The position numbers and the translations under genes are program-made. This document shows positions 35,364 through 43,807 of a stretch of DNA of 58,843 nucleotides, one piece after another; the first letter of the stretch is position 1; the number at the start of each line of letters is the position of its first letter. The notes under the pieces were generated by a model, which saw only the letters and a program-made list of their open reading frames with translations, had not been told where the DNA came from and did not search any database. Source of the stretch: JBDHXE01 sp035445085 (GTDB lineage Bacteria; Bacteroidota; Ignavibacteria; Kapaibacteriales; UBA2268); assembly GCA_035445085.1 (NCBI GenBank), contig DAOMQA010000016.1:1-58843 (forward strand), read 5' to 3'.

Positions 35364-37592
35364 TTACGATTCCATTATATTTGAAATTGCAGTTTCATAT
35401 TTTAATTTCAATTCATCATAGTTTGTAGAAATAAAACTTTTGATAATAAATTCATTTTCAATAGTTTCACCAATTTGGCAGTAGGGGATTGCATATTTAT
35501 CACATATTGAATATAAATCATTTAATTTCTCATTTGAGACTGTTATTACAATACGTGATTGGCTTTCTCCAAATAATGAAGCTGCATCTAATAAATCTAA
35601 TTTAACATTGCAACCTATTTTATTTGAAGAAATAGATTTCTCTGCTAAACATATTGCAAGCCCACCTTCACTAATATCGTGTGCTGAATTAATAATACTA
35701 TCATTGATTAAATTCAAAATACAATCAATTAAGTTTTTTTCAAATTTTAAATCAATAATTGGACTTTTACCTGTAATCTTGCCACTTTCTAATTTTAGAT
35801 ATTCAGAACCTCCAATTTCGCCATTATCAATACCTAAGACAATAATTATATCACCAACATTCTTAAAATTTGACGACATTACTTTGTTTACATCGTCCAT
35901 TATACCTAACATACCAATTGTAGGGGTAGGGAAGACTGCAAAATGTTTTGATTCATTATGAAAACTAACATTACCTCCAGTAACAGGTGTCTCAAACTCC
36001 CTACATGCATCGCCCATACCGCGTATAGCTTCAGCAAACTGCCAATATACTTCTGGGTCATAAGGGTTGCCAAAATTTAAGCAATTTGTAATTGCAACAG
36101 GCTTTGCGCCAACGCAAGCTACATTTCTTGCTGCTTCGCTTACGGCAATTGCAGCTCCCATATAAGGATTTAAATAAGTATAGCGACTATTACAGTCTGT
36201 TGTTAAAGCTATGGCTTTACCAGGTATTTCTTTAATTCTTATTACTGCTGCATCTCCCTTTTGTGCCACAGTATTAGTTCTTACTTGTGAATCATATTGC
36301 TCGTATATCCAGCGTTTTGAAGCAATTGTGGGGGAAGCCAAAACCTCCCAGAAAGACTCTTGAGTAGGTATTGAATTAGCAATTTTTTCAGTATTGAAGG
36401 ATTCAGTTTCTTTTAAATAATCAGGTCTTTTTGTTTCTCGTATATATCTTGGAGCGCCACCGCCGAGAACTAAATTGTTTGCATCTAATTCGCAAACTAA
36501 GTTTCCATTGCTATAAATTTGTAAGATACCACTATCAGTAACTTTCCCTATTTGAGTAAAAGGAACATCCCATTTATCGCAAATTTCCTTAGCTTTTTCA
36601 ATTTTATCTTGGTGAATGACTGCTAACATTCTTTCTTGAGATTCAGAAAGCATAATTTCGTAAGCACTCATCCCCGGCTCTCTTTGAGGAACTAAATCTA
36701 AATTAATATCCATCCCTACACCAGTTCTGCCACTCATCTCTGATGTAGAGCAAGAAATACCTGCCGCGCCCATATCTTGTATGCCAGCTATAGTATTATT
36801 ATCAATTAATTCAATTGTTGCTTCTAATAGTAATTTTTCGGAAAAAGGATCGCCCACTTGAACCGTAGGTCTCATATTTTCAGTTTTTTCATCAAATTCT
36901 CTTGAAGCTAACAAAGAAGCTCCGTGTATGCCATCGCGACCAGTACTAGACCCTATAATAAATACAGGGTTATCTATGCCTGTAGCTGCTGCTGATGCTG
37001 TTTTATTAACGGCAACAATTCCAGCTGCCATAGCATTTACTAAAGGATTGTCGTTATAACAGTCATCGAAATATATTTCTCCGCCAACTGTTGGTACGCC
37101 AAAACAATTACCATAATGAGCAATACCCTCAACAACACCTCTTAATAAGAATTTAGTTCTATCATTGTTTAATTCTCCAAATCTAAGGGAATTTAAAGCT
37201 GCTATTGGTCTTGCACCCATTGTAAATATGTCGCGTAATATACCACCAACGCCAGTTGCAGCACCTTGAAAAGGCTCTATCGCAGATGGATGGTTATGGG
37301 ACTCTATTTTGAAACAGATAGCATAGCCATTTCCAATATCTACTAAACCAGCGTTTTCCTCACCTGCCTCAACAAGCAATCTACTCCCAGTCCTTGGTAG
37401 TGTTTTTAATTGTAAAATTGAATTTTTATAGCTACAGTGTTCACTCCACATTACTGAGTAAACACCCAATTCAGTATAAGTAGGTATTCTACCAATTTTT
37501 TCTATAATTGAATTGTATTCATTTTCAGTTAAACCAAGCTCTAGCGCTGTTTCTAAACTGACTTGAATTTCCGAGAATAATTTATTTTTCAT
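35364..37592 (-). CDS. purL: Phosphoribosylformylglycinamidine synthase, short PurL
   Basis: Catalyses the fourth step of purine synthesis (FGAR to FGAM). At 742 residues it is the short PurL that needs separate PurQ and PurS; neither is in this window. Motifs: MWSEHCSYKNS, FKIESHNHPSA, GVGGILRDIFTMGARP, GIQDMGAAGI and CVGAKPVA. I use the ATG at 37592; the longer frame begins with TTG and adds a hydrophobic stretch absent from the family. It lies in a run of minus-strand genes (LytR_C, scpA, scpB, purL, thioredoxin lipoprotein). Confidence 0.95.
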   Translation of the reverse strand: MKNKLFSEIQVSLETALELGLTENEYNSIIEKIGRIPTYTELGVYSVMWSEHCSYKNSILQLKTLPRTGSRLLVEAGEENAGLVDIGNGYAICFKIESHNHPSAIEPFQGAATGVGGILRDIFTMGARPIAALNSLRFGELNNDRTKFLLRGVVEGIAHYGNCFGVPTVGGEIYFDDCYNDNPLVNAMAAGIVAVNKTASAAATGIDNPVFIIGSSTGRDGIHGASLLASREFDEKTENMRPTVQVGDPFSEKLLLEATIELIDNNTIAGIQDMGAAGISCSTSEMSGRTGVGMDINLDLVPQREPGMSAYEIMLSESQERMLAVIHQDKIEKAKEICDKWDVPFTQIGKVTDSGILQIYSNGNLVCELDANNLVLGGGAPRYIRETKRPDYLKETESFNTEKIANSIPTQESFWEVLASPTIASKRWIYEQYDSQVRTNTVAQKGDAAVIRIKEIPGKAIALTTDCNSRYTYLNPYMGAAIAVSEAARNVACVGAKPVAITNCLNFGNPYDPEVYWQFAEAIRGMGDACREFETPVTGGNVSFHNESKHFAVFPTPTIGMLGIMDDVNKVMSSNFKNVGDIIIVLGIDNGEIGGSEYLKLESGKITGKSPIIDLKFEKNLIDCILNLINDSIINSAHDISEGGLAICLAEKSISSNKIGCNVKLDLLDAASLFGESQSRIVITVSNEKLNDLYSICDKYAIPYCQIGETIENEFIIKSFISTNYDELKLKYETAISNIMES

Positions 37593-37652
37593 AACTAAAA
37601 TTGTAATTTTACATACTACAAAATTAATCAAAAAAAATGACTTAGAAGGGTA

Positions 37653-38393
37653 TTAAGTAGATATATTCGTTTCGTTTTGGTTATTTTCTTTTAAAGAATA
37701 AACCATATCTTTAGGATGAATAATTTTTACAAAGCCCAAGTTATCGGTAATTACATTACTAAGCTCCTCTAAGTTTGAATCTTTATCAATACTAAGGTCG
37801 TTATTTTCAAACTCTGATAATTCGGCAAATTCTTTTAAGGCTGGAAGTTCCTCTATAGAGTTCATTCCAAAGGCTTGCAAAAATTCATTTGTAGTAGCAT
37901 AAAGAAAAGATTTCCCTATGTTTTCGCTTTTCCCAGAAATTTGAATAAAATCCTTATCTAATAGTGAATTAACGACTTCATTGGAATTTATACCTCTTAT
38001 TTGCTCAATTTCAGGCTTAGATATAGGTTGCTTATATGCTATTATTGCTAAGACTTCTAAAGCGGCTTGTGATAATCTCTTTTTAATTTTATGGCGTGAT
38101 ACTTGTTGTAGAAGTTCACCATACTCCGGACTAATAGCGTATTGATAGGTATTATTTCGTTCAATAATTGTAAAAGGTCTATTTGTACTAACAAGTTCAC
38201 TATTAATTATATTTATAGAAGATTTAATTAAATCTTCTAATTCAATAGTATTTATACTACTTGGAGTAGTGCTTTGTGGCTTTAAAACTAATAGGTTTTT
38301 TAATTGCTCTAAACTCTGAGGTTCATCAGCCGAGAAAATTAAGGCTTCAATAATTTTCTTTTGTTCAATTTCACTTAATTCTAAAAAATTCAT
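37653..38393 (-). CDS. scpB: Segregation and condensation protein B
   Basis: The ScpB subunit forms, with Smc and ScpA, the bacterial condensin that compacts and segregates the chromosome. The 246-residue protein has paired winged helices: IIEALIFSADEPQSLEQL at the start and LSQAALEVLAIIAYKQPISKPEIEQIRG in the middle, followed by FLYATTNEFLQAFGM. The C-terminal ~55 residues are acidic and poorly conserved. I start at the ATG at 38393, ten bases after the scpA stop; the longer frame starts with TTG inside scpA. Confidence 0.92.
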   Translation of the reverse strand: MNFLELSEIEQKKIIEALIFSADEPQSLEQLKNLLVLKPQSTTPSSINTIELEDLIKSSINIINSELVSTNRPFTIIERNNTYQYAISPEYGELLQQVSRHKIKKRLSQAALEVLAIIAYKQPISKPEIEQIRGINSNEVVNSLLDKDFIQISGKSENIGKSFLYATTNEFLQAFGMNSIEELPALKEFAELSEFENNDLSIDKDSNLEELSNVITDNLGFVKIIHPKDMVYSLKENNQNETNIST

Positions 38394-38403
38394 AACACTT
38401 AGC

Positions 38404-39114
38404 TTACTGTGGCTCAATTATTAAAAAATCGTCAAAACTATTTTCTTGAAATACTAATATCTTATTATTCCTAAGTAAATCAAGTATGGCAAGGAAAGTA
38501 ACAACTATATATAGTTTGCTAACTCCAACGATTGTATCCGAAAAGCTTATTCTTTTCTTTTTACTTATCATTTTAATGATATGTTCGATTCTATCTTCAA
38601 TAGTAACATTTAGTATCTCTACCTCATGTTTAATTTCAACTTTTTGATTCCTATCGATAGCTTTTCTTAAGGCACCAATCAAATCGAATAGGGTAGCGTT
38701 CTTATATTTAGTATTTTCTTCTACAATTTCAATATCACCATCAAATATTTTTCTATATAAAACATACTTTTGGTCCTCATTCATTTCTCTTAGTTCAATT
38801 GCCGCTTCTTTATATTTTTTGTATTCTAATAAGTGTTGAACTAAGTTAGTACGTGGATCCTCAATTTCTTCTTCATTATCGTCTTTAGTTACTGGTAGTA
38901 AAAGCTGTGTTTTAATATACATTAGGTTAGCAGCCATTAGTATAAACTCTCCAGCTAACTCCAAATCAAAGTACTGCATTATTCTAATATAGTTTAAGAA
39001 CTCTTCAGTAATATATGAGATAGGGATATCATATATATTTAATTCGTCTCGCTTTATAAAGTATAAAAGCAAGTCAAAAGGACCTTCAAAGTTTGGTAGT
39101 TTTATTTTATACAT
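38404..39114 (-). CDS. scpA: Segregation and condensation protein A
   Basis: The kleisin subunit of bacterial condensin, bridging Smc heads and binding ScpB. The 236-residue protein starts with the classic FEGPFDLLLYFIKRDELNIYDIP. It continues through YLDLEL-like helices (FDLELAGEFILMAANLMYIKT) and ends in a winged-helix domain (VVTFLAILDLLRNNKI). Upstream, 76 bases separate it from the LytR_C gene; downstream is scpB. Confidence 0.93.
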   Translation of the reverse strand: MYKIKLPNFEGPFDLLLYFIKRDELNIYDIPISYITEEFLNYIRIMQYFDLELAGEFILMAANLMYIKTQLLLPVTKDDNEEEIEDPRTNLVQHLLEYKKYKEAAIELREMNEDQKYVLYRKIFDGDIEIVEENTKYKNATLFDLIGALRKAIDRNQKVEIKHEVEILNVTIEDRIEHIIKMISKKKRISFSDTIVGVSKLYIVVTFLAILDLLRNNKILVFQENSFDDFLIIEPQ

Positions 39115-39190
39115 TAAATAGTTTATAAATAAAGCAAATAATAAAAGTAACTATTAAATAAATAATAGGGCTAAAAAAGTTATTCACATA

Positions 39191-39622
39191 TTAGTTAAAG
39201 GATTTTAAACTTTTGTAATCGTTGCCAAGAACTAATGTTGCCCTTAAAAATAGGGAGGAGTCTATTTCTACAACAATTGATGAGTCTGGTACTCCAATTG
39301 CATAAGCTAATCTTCTTACAGATTCTTTATCTCCAAGTCTATCTATAATTGTTGTCTTGTTGTATTGTTGTTGTGAGTTGCCTATTTCAACAATATCAAA
39401 ACCTCTATTATGAAGGTAATTTTTTGCTTTTGACGCCATACCAGATATACCGCACCCATTAAGAATATTTAATTGAATGACTTCTTGTGTTATAATCTTT
39501 TGGGATTCAGGAACACTTGAAATAATTGGTTCATCAAAACTCATTCTATTAATAAAACTCATTAACAGAGTGATAAATATAAAACTTAAGAAGATGATAA
39601 ATAGATAATTTAAAAATTTCAT
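39191..39622 (-). CDS. Membrane-anchored LytR C-terminal domain protein
   Basis: A 143-residue protein with one N-terminal transmembrane helix (~4-24) and a LytR_C domain at ~48-140 (QLNILNGCGISGMASKAKNYL, VVEIDSSLFLRATLVLGNDY). The catalytic LytR-CpsA-Psr domain is absent; only the C-terminal accessory domain is present, as in several Bacteroidota and Chlorobi genes. It presumably acts at the envelope; function unknown. It may be the first gene of the scpA-scpB-purL run. Confidence 0.8.
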   Translation of the reverse strand: MKFLNYLFIIFLSFIFITLLMSFINRMSFDEPIISSVPESQKIITQEVIQLNILNGCGISGMASKAKNYLHNRGFDIVEIGNSQQQYNKTTIIDRLGDKESVRRLAYAIGVPDSSIVVEIDSSLFLRATLVLGNDYKSLKSFN

Positions 39623-39702
39623 AATTATTTATAAATACTTAATAGTAAAATTAATAAAGAATCAAAAACTATGCCTATTTTGGAGTAAGTGATGTTTTTT
39701 AA

Positions 39703-39747
39703 TTAAACTCCCCAATTTCAAGAAATTATAGAAATTGGGGAGTTTAA
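39703..39747. terminator. 17-bp perfect hairpin downstream of ispG
   Basis: TTAAACTCCCCAATTTC pairs perfectly with GAAATTGGGGAGTTTAA around an 11-base loop. It lies 20 bases past the ispG stop and upstream of the LytR_C gene, both on the minus strand. No long T-run follows, but the stem is strong; probably the ispG terminator. Confidence 0.65.
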
Positions 39748-39766
39748 AATATCTTTAAGAATATAT

Positions 39767-40924
39767 TTATTCAGTATCAGGAATAAAATTTTCTATTTCT
39801 TTGAGTAATTCACTTACAATATCCTCTTCAGGAACATACCTTAAGGGAACACCTTTTCTAAATAGAAGCCCCTTGCCCTTAGCTGCAGCTACGCCCAAAT
39901 CTGCTTCTTTTGCCTCTCCGGGCCCATTGACAGCACACCCTAAGATAGAAACTGTCATAGGTTTTTTTATATTTTTTACAGCTTCTTCTACTTGAGCCGT
40001 TATGCTAAATAAATCTACATCTAATCTACCGCAAGTTGGGCAAGATATAATCTCTACATTTCTTTGGGCTAAGCCTAATGTTCTAAGGATATCTTTACCT
40101 ACTTCTACTTCACGTTCAGGTTCGTCTGTAAGAGATACTCTTATTGTATCTCCAATACCTTCTGCTAATAGTGTACCAATACCTACAGCAGATTTGATTG
40201 TCCCCATACGAATTCTACCAGCTTCAGTAACCCCAAGGTGTAGTGGAAAATCAGTCATCTTAGCAATTAATCTATATGCATCAATCATCAGTGGTACTGA
40301 AGTAGATTTAACAGATATAATTAAATCCTCAAAATTATTTTGGTGCGCAATCTCTACATGCCTCATAGCCGACTCATATAAGGCTTCGGCAGTAGGGTAG
40401 CCATACTTGTCTAAAATATCTTTTTCTAAGGAGCCAGAATTAACACCAATTCTAATTGGAATTCCTTTATCTTTAGCTGCATTTAATACTTTTTGGATAC
40501 GCTCAACTTTTCCGATATTACCTGGATTTATTCTAACCTTAGCTACTCCACCTTCTATTGATTTCAAAGCCAAAGCATAATTAAAGTGAATATCAGCAAC
40601 AATAGGTACACTGACTTGCTTAACTATTTCTGCGATAGCTTCAGCAGCTATGTTATTATTAACTGTAACCCTTACAATATCAACGCCAGCTTCTTCTACT
40701 CGTTTAATCTGCGCTACGGTACCGTCAATATCTGCAGTTTTTGTTTTGGTCATAGTTTGGACTGATACAGGAGCACCGCCTCCTACTTGAATATTTCCAA
40801 CCATCACCTTGCGTGAATGCCTTCGTACATCTTTTGAAATTGAAGCTCCACCATTTGAATGAGTTGCATTTGCACTTCCATTCAAAAGATCAAGACCCAA
40901 ATTTCCATTATCTAATTTATTCAT
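39767..40924 (-). CDS. ispG: 4-hydroxy-3-methylbut-2-en-1-yl diphosphate synthase
   Basis: The iron-sulfur enzyme of the MEP isoprenoid pathway, converting MEcPP to HMBPP. The 385-residue protein has VMVGNIQVGGGAPVSVQTM at the start of the TIM barrel and the [4Fe-4S] ligands in SCPTCGR and LGCAVNGPGE. The first ~35 residues (Asn/Ser/Gly-rich) are extra to the family. It is the single-length bacterial type, without the large insert of plant and some Bacteroidota enzymes. The rhomboid gene lies 31 bases upstream. Confidence 0.95.
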   Translation of the reverse strand: MNKLDNGNLGLDLLNGSANATHSNGGASISKDVRRHSRKVMVGNIQVGGGAPVSVQTMTKTKTADIDGTVAQIKRVEEAGVDIVRVTVNNNIAAEAIAEIVKQVSVPIVADIHFNYALALKSIEGGVAKVRINPGNIGKVERIQKVLNAAKDKGIPIRIGVNSGSLEKDILDKYGYPTAEALYESAMRHVEIAHQNNFEDLIISVKSTSVPLMIDAYRLIAKMTDFPLHLGVTEAGRIRMGTIKSAVGIGTLLAEGIGDTIRVSLTDEPEREVEVGKDILRTLGLAQRNVEIISCPTCGRLDVDLFSITAQVEEAVKNIKKPMTVSILGCAVNGPGEAKEADLGVAAAKGKGLLFRKGVPLRYVPEEDIVSELLKEIENFIPDTE

Positions 40925-40955
40925 AATATAAATAAAGTCTAATTTTTTAAAATTA

Positions 40956-41933
40956 TTATAATTGCTTACTTACTTCAGTGAGTATTCTTCTTTCTTTATC
41001 ACTTAGAGATTGAAAACCACTTAATGAGATTTTATCTAATATTGAGTCAATCATTGGCTGACCTACAATCTCACCATCTACTACAAATGTTCTTATATTC
41101 TTAGGTGCCGTACTTGCTTGAGTAGGGTTACTAACGTGCTTTGCAACAGACCAATTTATTTGAAAATTAGAGTTGGTTTGCCTATCTTCTCTTTTGTAAT
41201 TAGCATCAGAGTAAATTGAACCGATAAAACTATTTCTACCTTGCCGTTCTAAATTTTTATAAAATGGTATTTTGCTACCAAATTTAAATAAAAGAAAACC
41301 CGTTAGGGCGCCACCTAAATGGGCAAAGTGAGCTACCCCGTCATTTCCAGAAAATCCAGAAAATAATTCTAATCCGGCAAAGATAACAACAAAATACTTA
41401 GCTGGTATTGGAATAAATAATGGAAACATAAAGATTGGTCTATTAGGATAAGTCATACCAAATGCTAACAATATACCATAAACAGCACCAGAAGCACCAA
41501 CAGTGGGCCGTAAATCTCCTCCTAACATAGGAGTAATTATTAGATGAACTATTGCGGCGCCAACTCCAGTAAGTAGATAATAGTACAAAAACTTTTTGCT
41601 ACCCCACTCACTTTCTAATTCAGAACCAAACATCCAAAGAGCAAATAAATTCATAAAAATATGCCAAAAACCACCATGCATAAATTGGTATGATATTAAT
41701 TGCCAAGGATAAAATGAAAAGTCCTCTAAACCAACTAACCTACCTATATCGAAGGGCCAAAGTGCAAAATACTTTACAAATAGATTTTCTAACGAAATAC
41801 CACCAAATGTAATTGTACTTAATATAAAATATTGAATAAAAAATACTAACAAGTTTATTATTATCAAACCTTTTAGAACTGGAGGGAATAAACCAAACCT
41901 TCCAAATCTACCTTCCCTTCTATTATAACTCAT
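40956..41933 (-). CDS. Rhomboid-family intramembrane serine protease
   Basis: A 325-residue membrane protease with six predicted transmembrane helices. The catalytic dyad is visible: Ser in TVGASGAVYG and His in GVAHFAHLGG. FMHGGFWHIFMNLFALWMFG carries the L1/TM2 signature with HxxxN. The first ~20 residues are basic and Gly-rich; a ~100-residue cytoplasmic tail of unknown function follows. I use the ATG at 41933; the longer frame starts with TTG. The substrate is unknown. Confidence 0.9.
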   Translation of the reverse strand: MSYNRREGRFGRFGLFPPVLKGLIIINLLVFFIQYFILSTITFGGISLENLFVKYFALWPFDIGRLVGLEDFSFYPWQLISYQFMHGGFWHIFMNLFALWMFGSELESEWGSKKFLYYYLLTGVGAAIVHLIITPMLGGDLRPTVGASGAVYGILLAFGMTYPNRPIFMFPLFIPIPAKYFVVIFAGLELFSGFSGNDGVAHFAHLGGALTGFLLFKFGSKIPFYKNLERQGRNSFIGSIYSDANYKREDRQTNSNFQINWSVAKHVSNPTQASTAPKNIRTFVVDGEIVGQPMIDSILDKISLSGFQSLSDKERRILTEVSKQL

Positions 41934-42001
41934 TATCTGCTTCAATTAATTGATACGATAATATGGACGTAATCATTATGAATGAATTGCTAAATTATGT
42001 T

Positions 42002-42391
42002 TTAGTTAAGAGATATGTAAATTAGATTCGCAAAATTTTTAAAATTTGTAAAAACAAGTTTTGCTTCTTCCCATTCAATCTTAAATAAATTCCAATATGT
42101 TAAGAAGTCATTTGGCAATACTTGGAAAGTTATCCAATACTCATTTAGATTACTGCATAATTTCATTAGAGTATCTTTGTGTAATATGTATTTTCTATCT
42201 CCAACAACTAAGTTAGGAAAGCTGTCTATAAGTTTATTTAGAAAGGATAGAATTTGCTCAATACTATAGTGAAGTATATCATCATTCATTTCTGATTTTG
42301 ATAATACTAACATTTGTAAAATACTATCAAGTGAATTGACTATAGAATCCACCATCTTTATTTGAATATCCACAACTTTCCCTAATTCCAA
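42002..42391 (-). CDS. Hypothetical helical protein, 129 residues
   Basis: A mainly helical protein (leucine, isoleucine and acidic repeats) without signal peptide or membrane segment. No family is recognised. The start is TTG, but AGGTGAG lies about four bases upstream, making it the best initiation site; a later in-frame ATG (residue 13) has no such site. It sits between the SGNH hydrolase gene and the rhomboid gene, all minus strand. Function unknown. Confidence 0.6.
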   Translation of the reverse strand: MELGKVVDIQIKMVDSIVNSLDSILQMLVLSKSEMNDDILHYSIEQILSFLNKLIDSFPNLVVGDRKYILHKDTLMKLCSNLNEYWITFQVLPNDFLTYWNLFKIEWEEAKLVFTNFKNFANLIYISLN

Positions 42392-42450
42392 GTACTCACC
42401 TAACTAATATGTTTTATATATCAAACGCAATTTAAATAAATATATTTTTA

Positions 42451-43680
42451 TTATTGTTGAAATTTAATTCTATCTTCTAACTGCTCATTAATTTCTAATT
42501 CAACGATATAGTGGTTTGGTAAGTATTTAGTTTCTATATTGATTGCATACATACCTAAATAATATGTATTTAACTTAATATGATTAGAATCATATACAAT
42601 TAAACTATACTTTGAAGATTGGTTATATTGAACTAGCTCAAAATTAAGGTATTTCTTGTCTTCGTCAAAATATACCTTAATTAAATTATCAATAATTAAT
42701 GCATTATTGATATATACATACCTCTTAAAAAAAGTGGAGTCGGAGTTTAAACATTGTGGTTTTATTATAAATTCGTTTTCTAAAGCGTTGAGAGTTATTA
42801 AGGGTATTTGCGGTTCTTTATAAACATTAGAAAACTTTGTGTTTACTAATTGATACCCAAATTCTTGTAGTGATAATATAGTAGTTTCAAAAATTGGTTG
42901 CTCATTAAATATTTTAAAATTTCTTTTAACCTCATAGATAGATTTTTTTATCTTTGATAAAGATATACTATCTATTTTTTTATAATTTTTCAGATAGAAA
43001 GGATTTTTATTGAATAAAAAAGAATAAAAGGTATATGCTGTGGTAATTGCTCCTAATTGCGATGGATGGCTGTTGTCTTTGGAATATAATTCTAAATCAG
43101 GATAAAAAGAATTGATATAATTCCACACTAATCCAACGGGTACAATATTAGCAGCAATCTTGTTTGAGTACTCAAGATACCTTAATCTTAGTTCCCGGTC
43201 CATTCCCTCATATGTAGATAATTTAGGAAATTTTGTACAATTAGTACTATCTCCAAATTTTCTACCCCAAGTCATATATAAATATTTCTTTGTACAAACA
43301 TCATTAAGGTTTATTAGGCTGTCAAGAGAAGTAAGGTAAGGATAGCTCTCAATTTTAACAATATCGTCGCTTAGGGCTGGTAACTGGCTTTGCTCTTGAA
43401 TAATAACTATATCCCATTTTTCTTTATTAATTTTACGTATGGTCTCAGGATTTTCTAAATGATTTTTTAAATAGTAGCCACCCATAGCTACTGTTTCAAT
43501 CATTGCTTTATCGCCATTTTCTGATATGATTTCTGATAAAATACTTGGCATTGAGTATGTAAAAGTATAGCTATTTCCTATAAATAATATCTTTGTAGGT
43601 TCATTACTGAACCCTGATGCCAAAGTTACAAAAAGGGATAAAAATATATACTTAACAAATGTACTTGCTAATAGCTTCAT
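42451..43680 (-). CDS. Secreted SGNH/GDSL hydrolase-like protein
   Basis: A 409-residue exported protein. Signal peptide 1-23 (ending LASGFS). Block I is GNSYT at 35-39 (candidate nucleophile Ser37); MGG at ~66-68 may give the oxyanion glycine; block V is KDNSHPSQLG with Asp202 and His205. This matches the SGNH/DUF4886 hydrolase pattern. A beta-rich C-terminal ~150 residues has no recognised family. It is probably an esterase or deacetylase on carbohydrate or lipid. A palindrome overlapping a TATATTTG promoter element lies just upstream. Confidence 0.78.
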   Translation of the reverse strand: MKLLASTFVKYIFLSLFVTLASGFSNEPTKILFIGNSYTFTYSMPSILSEIISENGDKAMIETVAMGGYYLKNHLENPETIRKINKEKWDIVIIQEQSQLPALSDDIVKIESYPYLTSLDSLINLNDVCTKKYLYMTWGRKFGDSTNCTKFPKLSTYEGMDRELRLRYLEYSNKIAANIVPVGLVWNYINSFYPDLELYSKDNSHPSQLGAITTAYTFYSFLFNKNPFYLKNYKKIDSISLSKIKKSIYEVKRNFKIFNEQPIFETTILSLQEFGYQLVNTKFSNVYKEPQIPLITLNALENEFIIKPQCLNSDSTFFKRYVYINNALIIDNLIKVYFDEDKKYLNFELVQYNQSSKYSLIVYDSNHIKLNTYYLGMYAINIETKYLPNHYIVELEINEQLEDRIKFQQ

Positions 43681-43708
43681 AAAACGATGTGGGTTCTATT
43701 GAATTAAA

Positions 43709-43731
43709 AAATGTGCAAATATATCACATTT
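43709..43731 (-). promoter_or_regulatory. Palindromic operator straddling a -7 element
   Basis: AAATGTG (43709-43715) and CACATTT (43725-43731) are perfect seven-base arms. On the minus strand the spacer holds TATATTTG, an exact TAnnTTTG element for the SGNH gene starting at 43680. The core ATGTGATATATTTGCACAT resembles the site at 1440-1459. A repressor bound here would mask the promoter; the M20 gene is divergent and could share it. Confidence 0.55.
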
Positions 43732-43807
43732 CTTATTAAAAAGATAAAAATAATAATTAAAAAATGTTATTTTTATGTATTGACAATTAATGAAAGGGAA
43801 TATATAT

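Noticed and set aside
35608..35961. 117-codon plus-strand frame inside purL
   Set aside because: Antisense shadow of conserved PurL codons.
40002..40400. 132-codon plus-strand frame inside ispG
   Set aside because: It is antisense to a strongly conserved gene, has no binding site and no recognisable protein pattern.
42386..42450. Riboswitch or structured RNA between the SGNH and 129-residue genes
   Set aside because: Only AT-rich sequence with a ribosome binding site is seen; no stable stem.
43709..43731. Calling this palindrome a CRP site
   Set aside because: Arms fit CRP half-sites, but TGTG and CACA are nine bases apart instead of eight.
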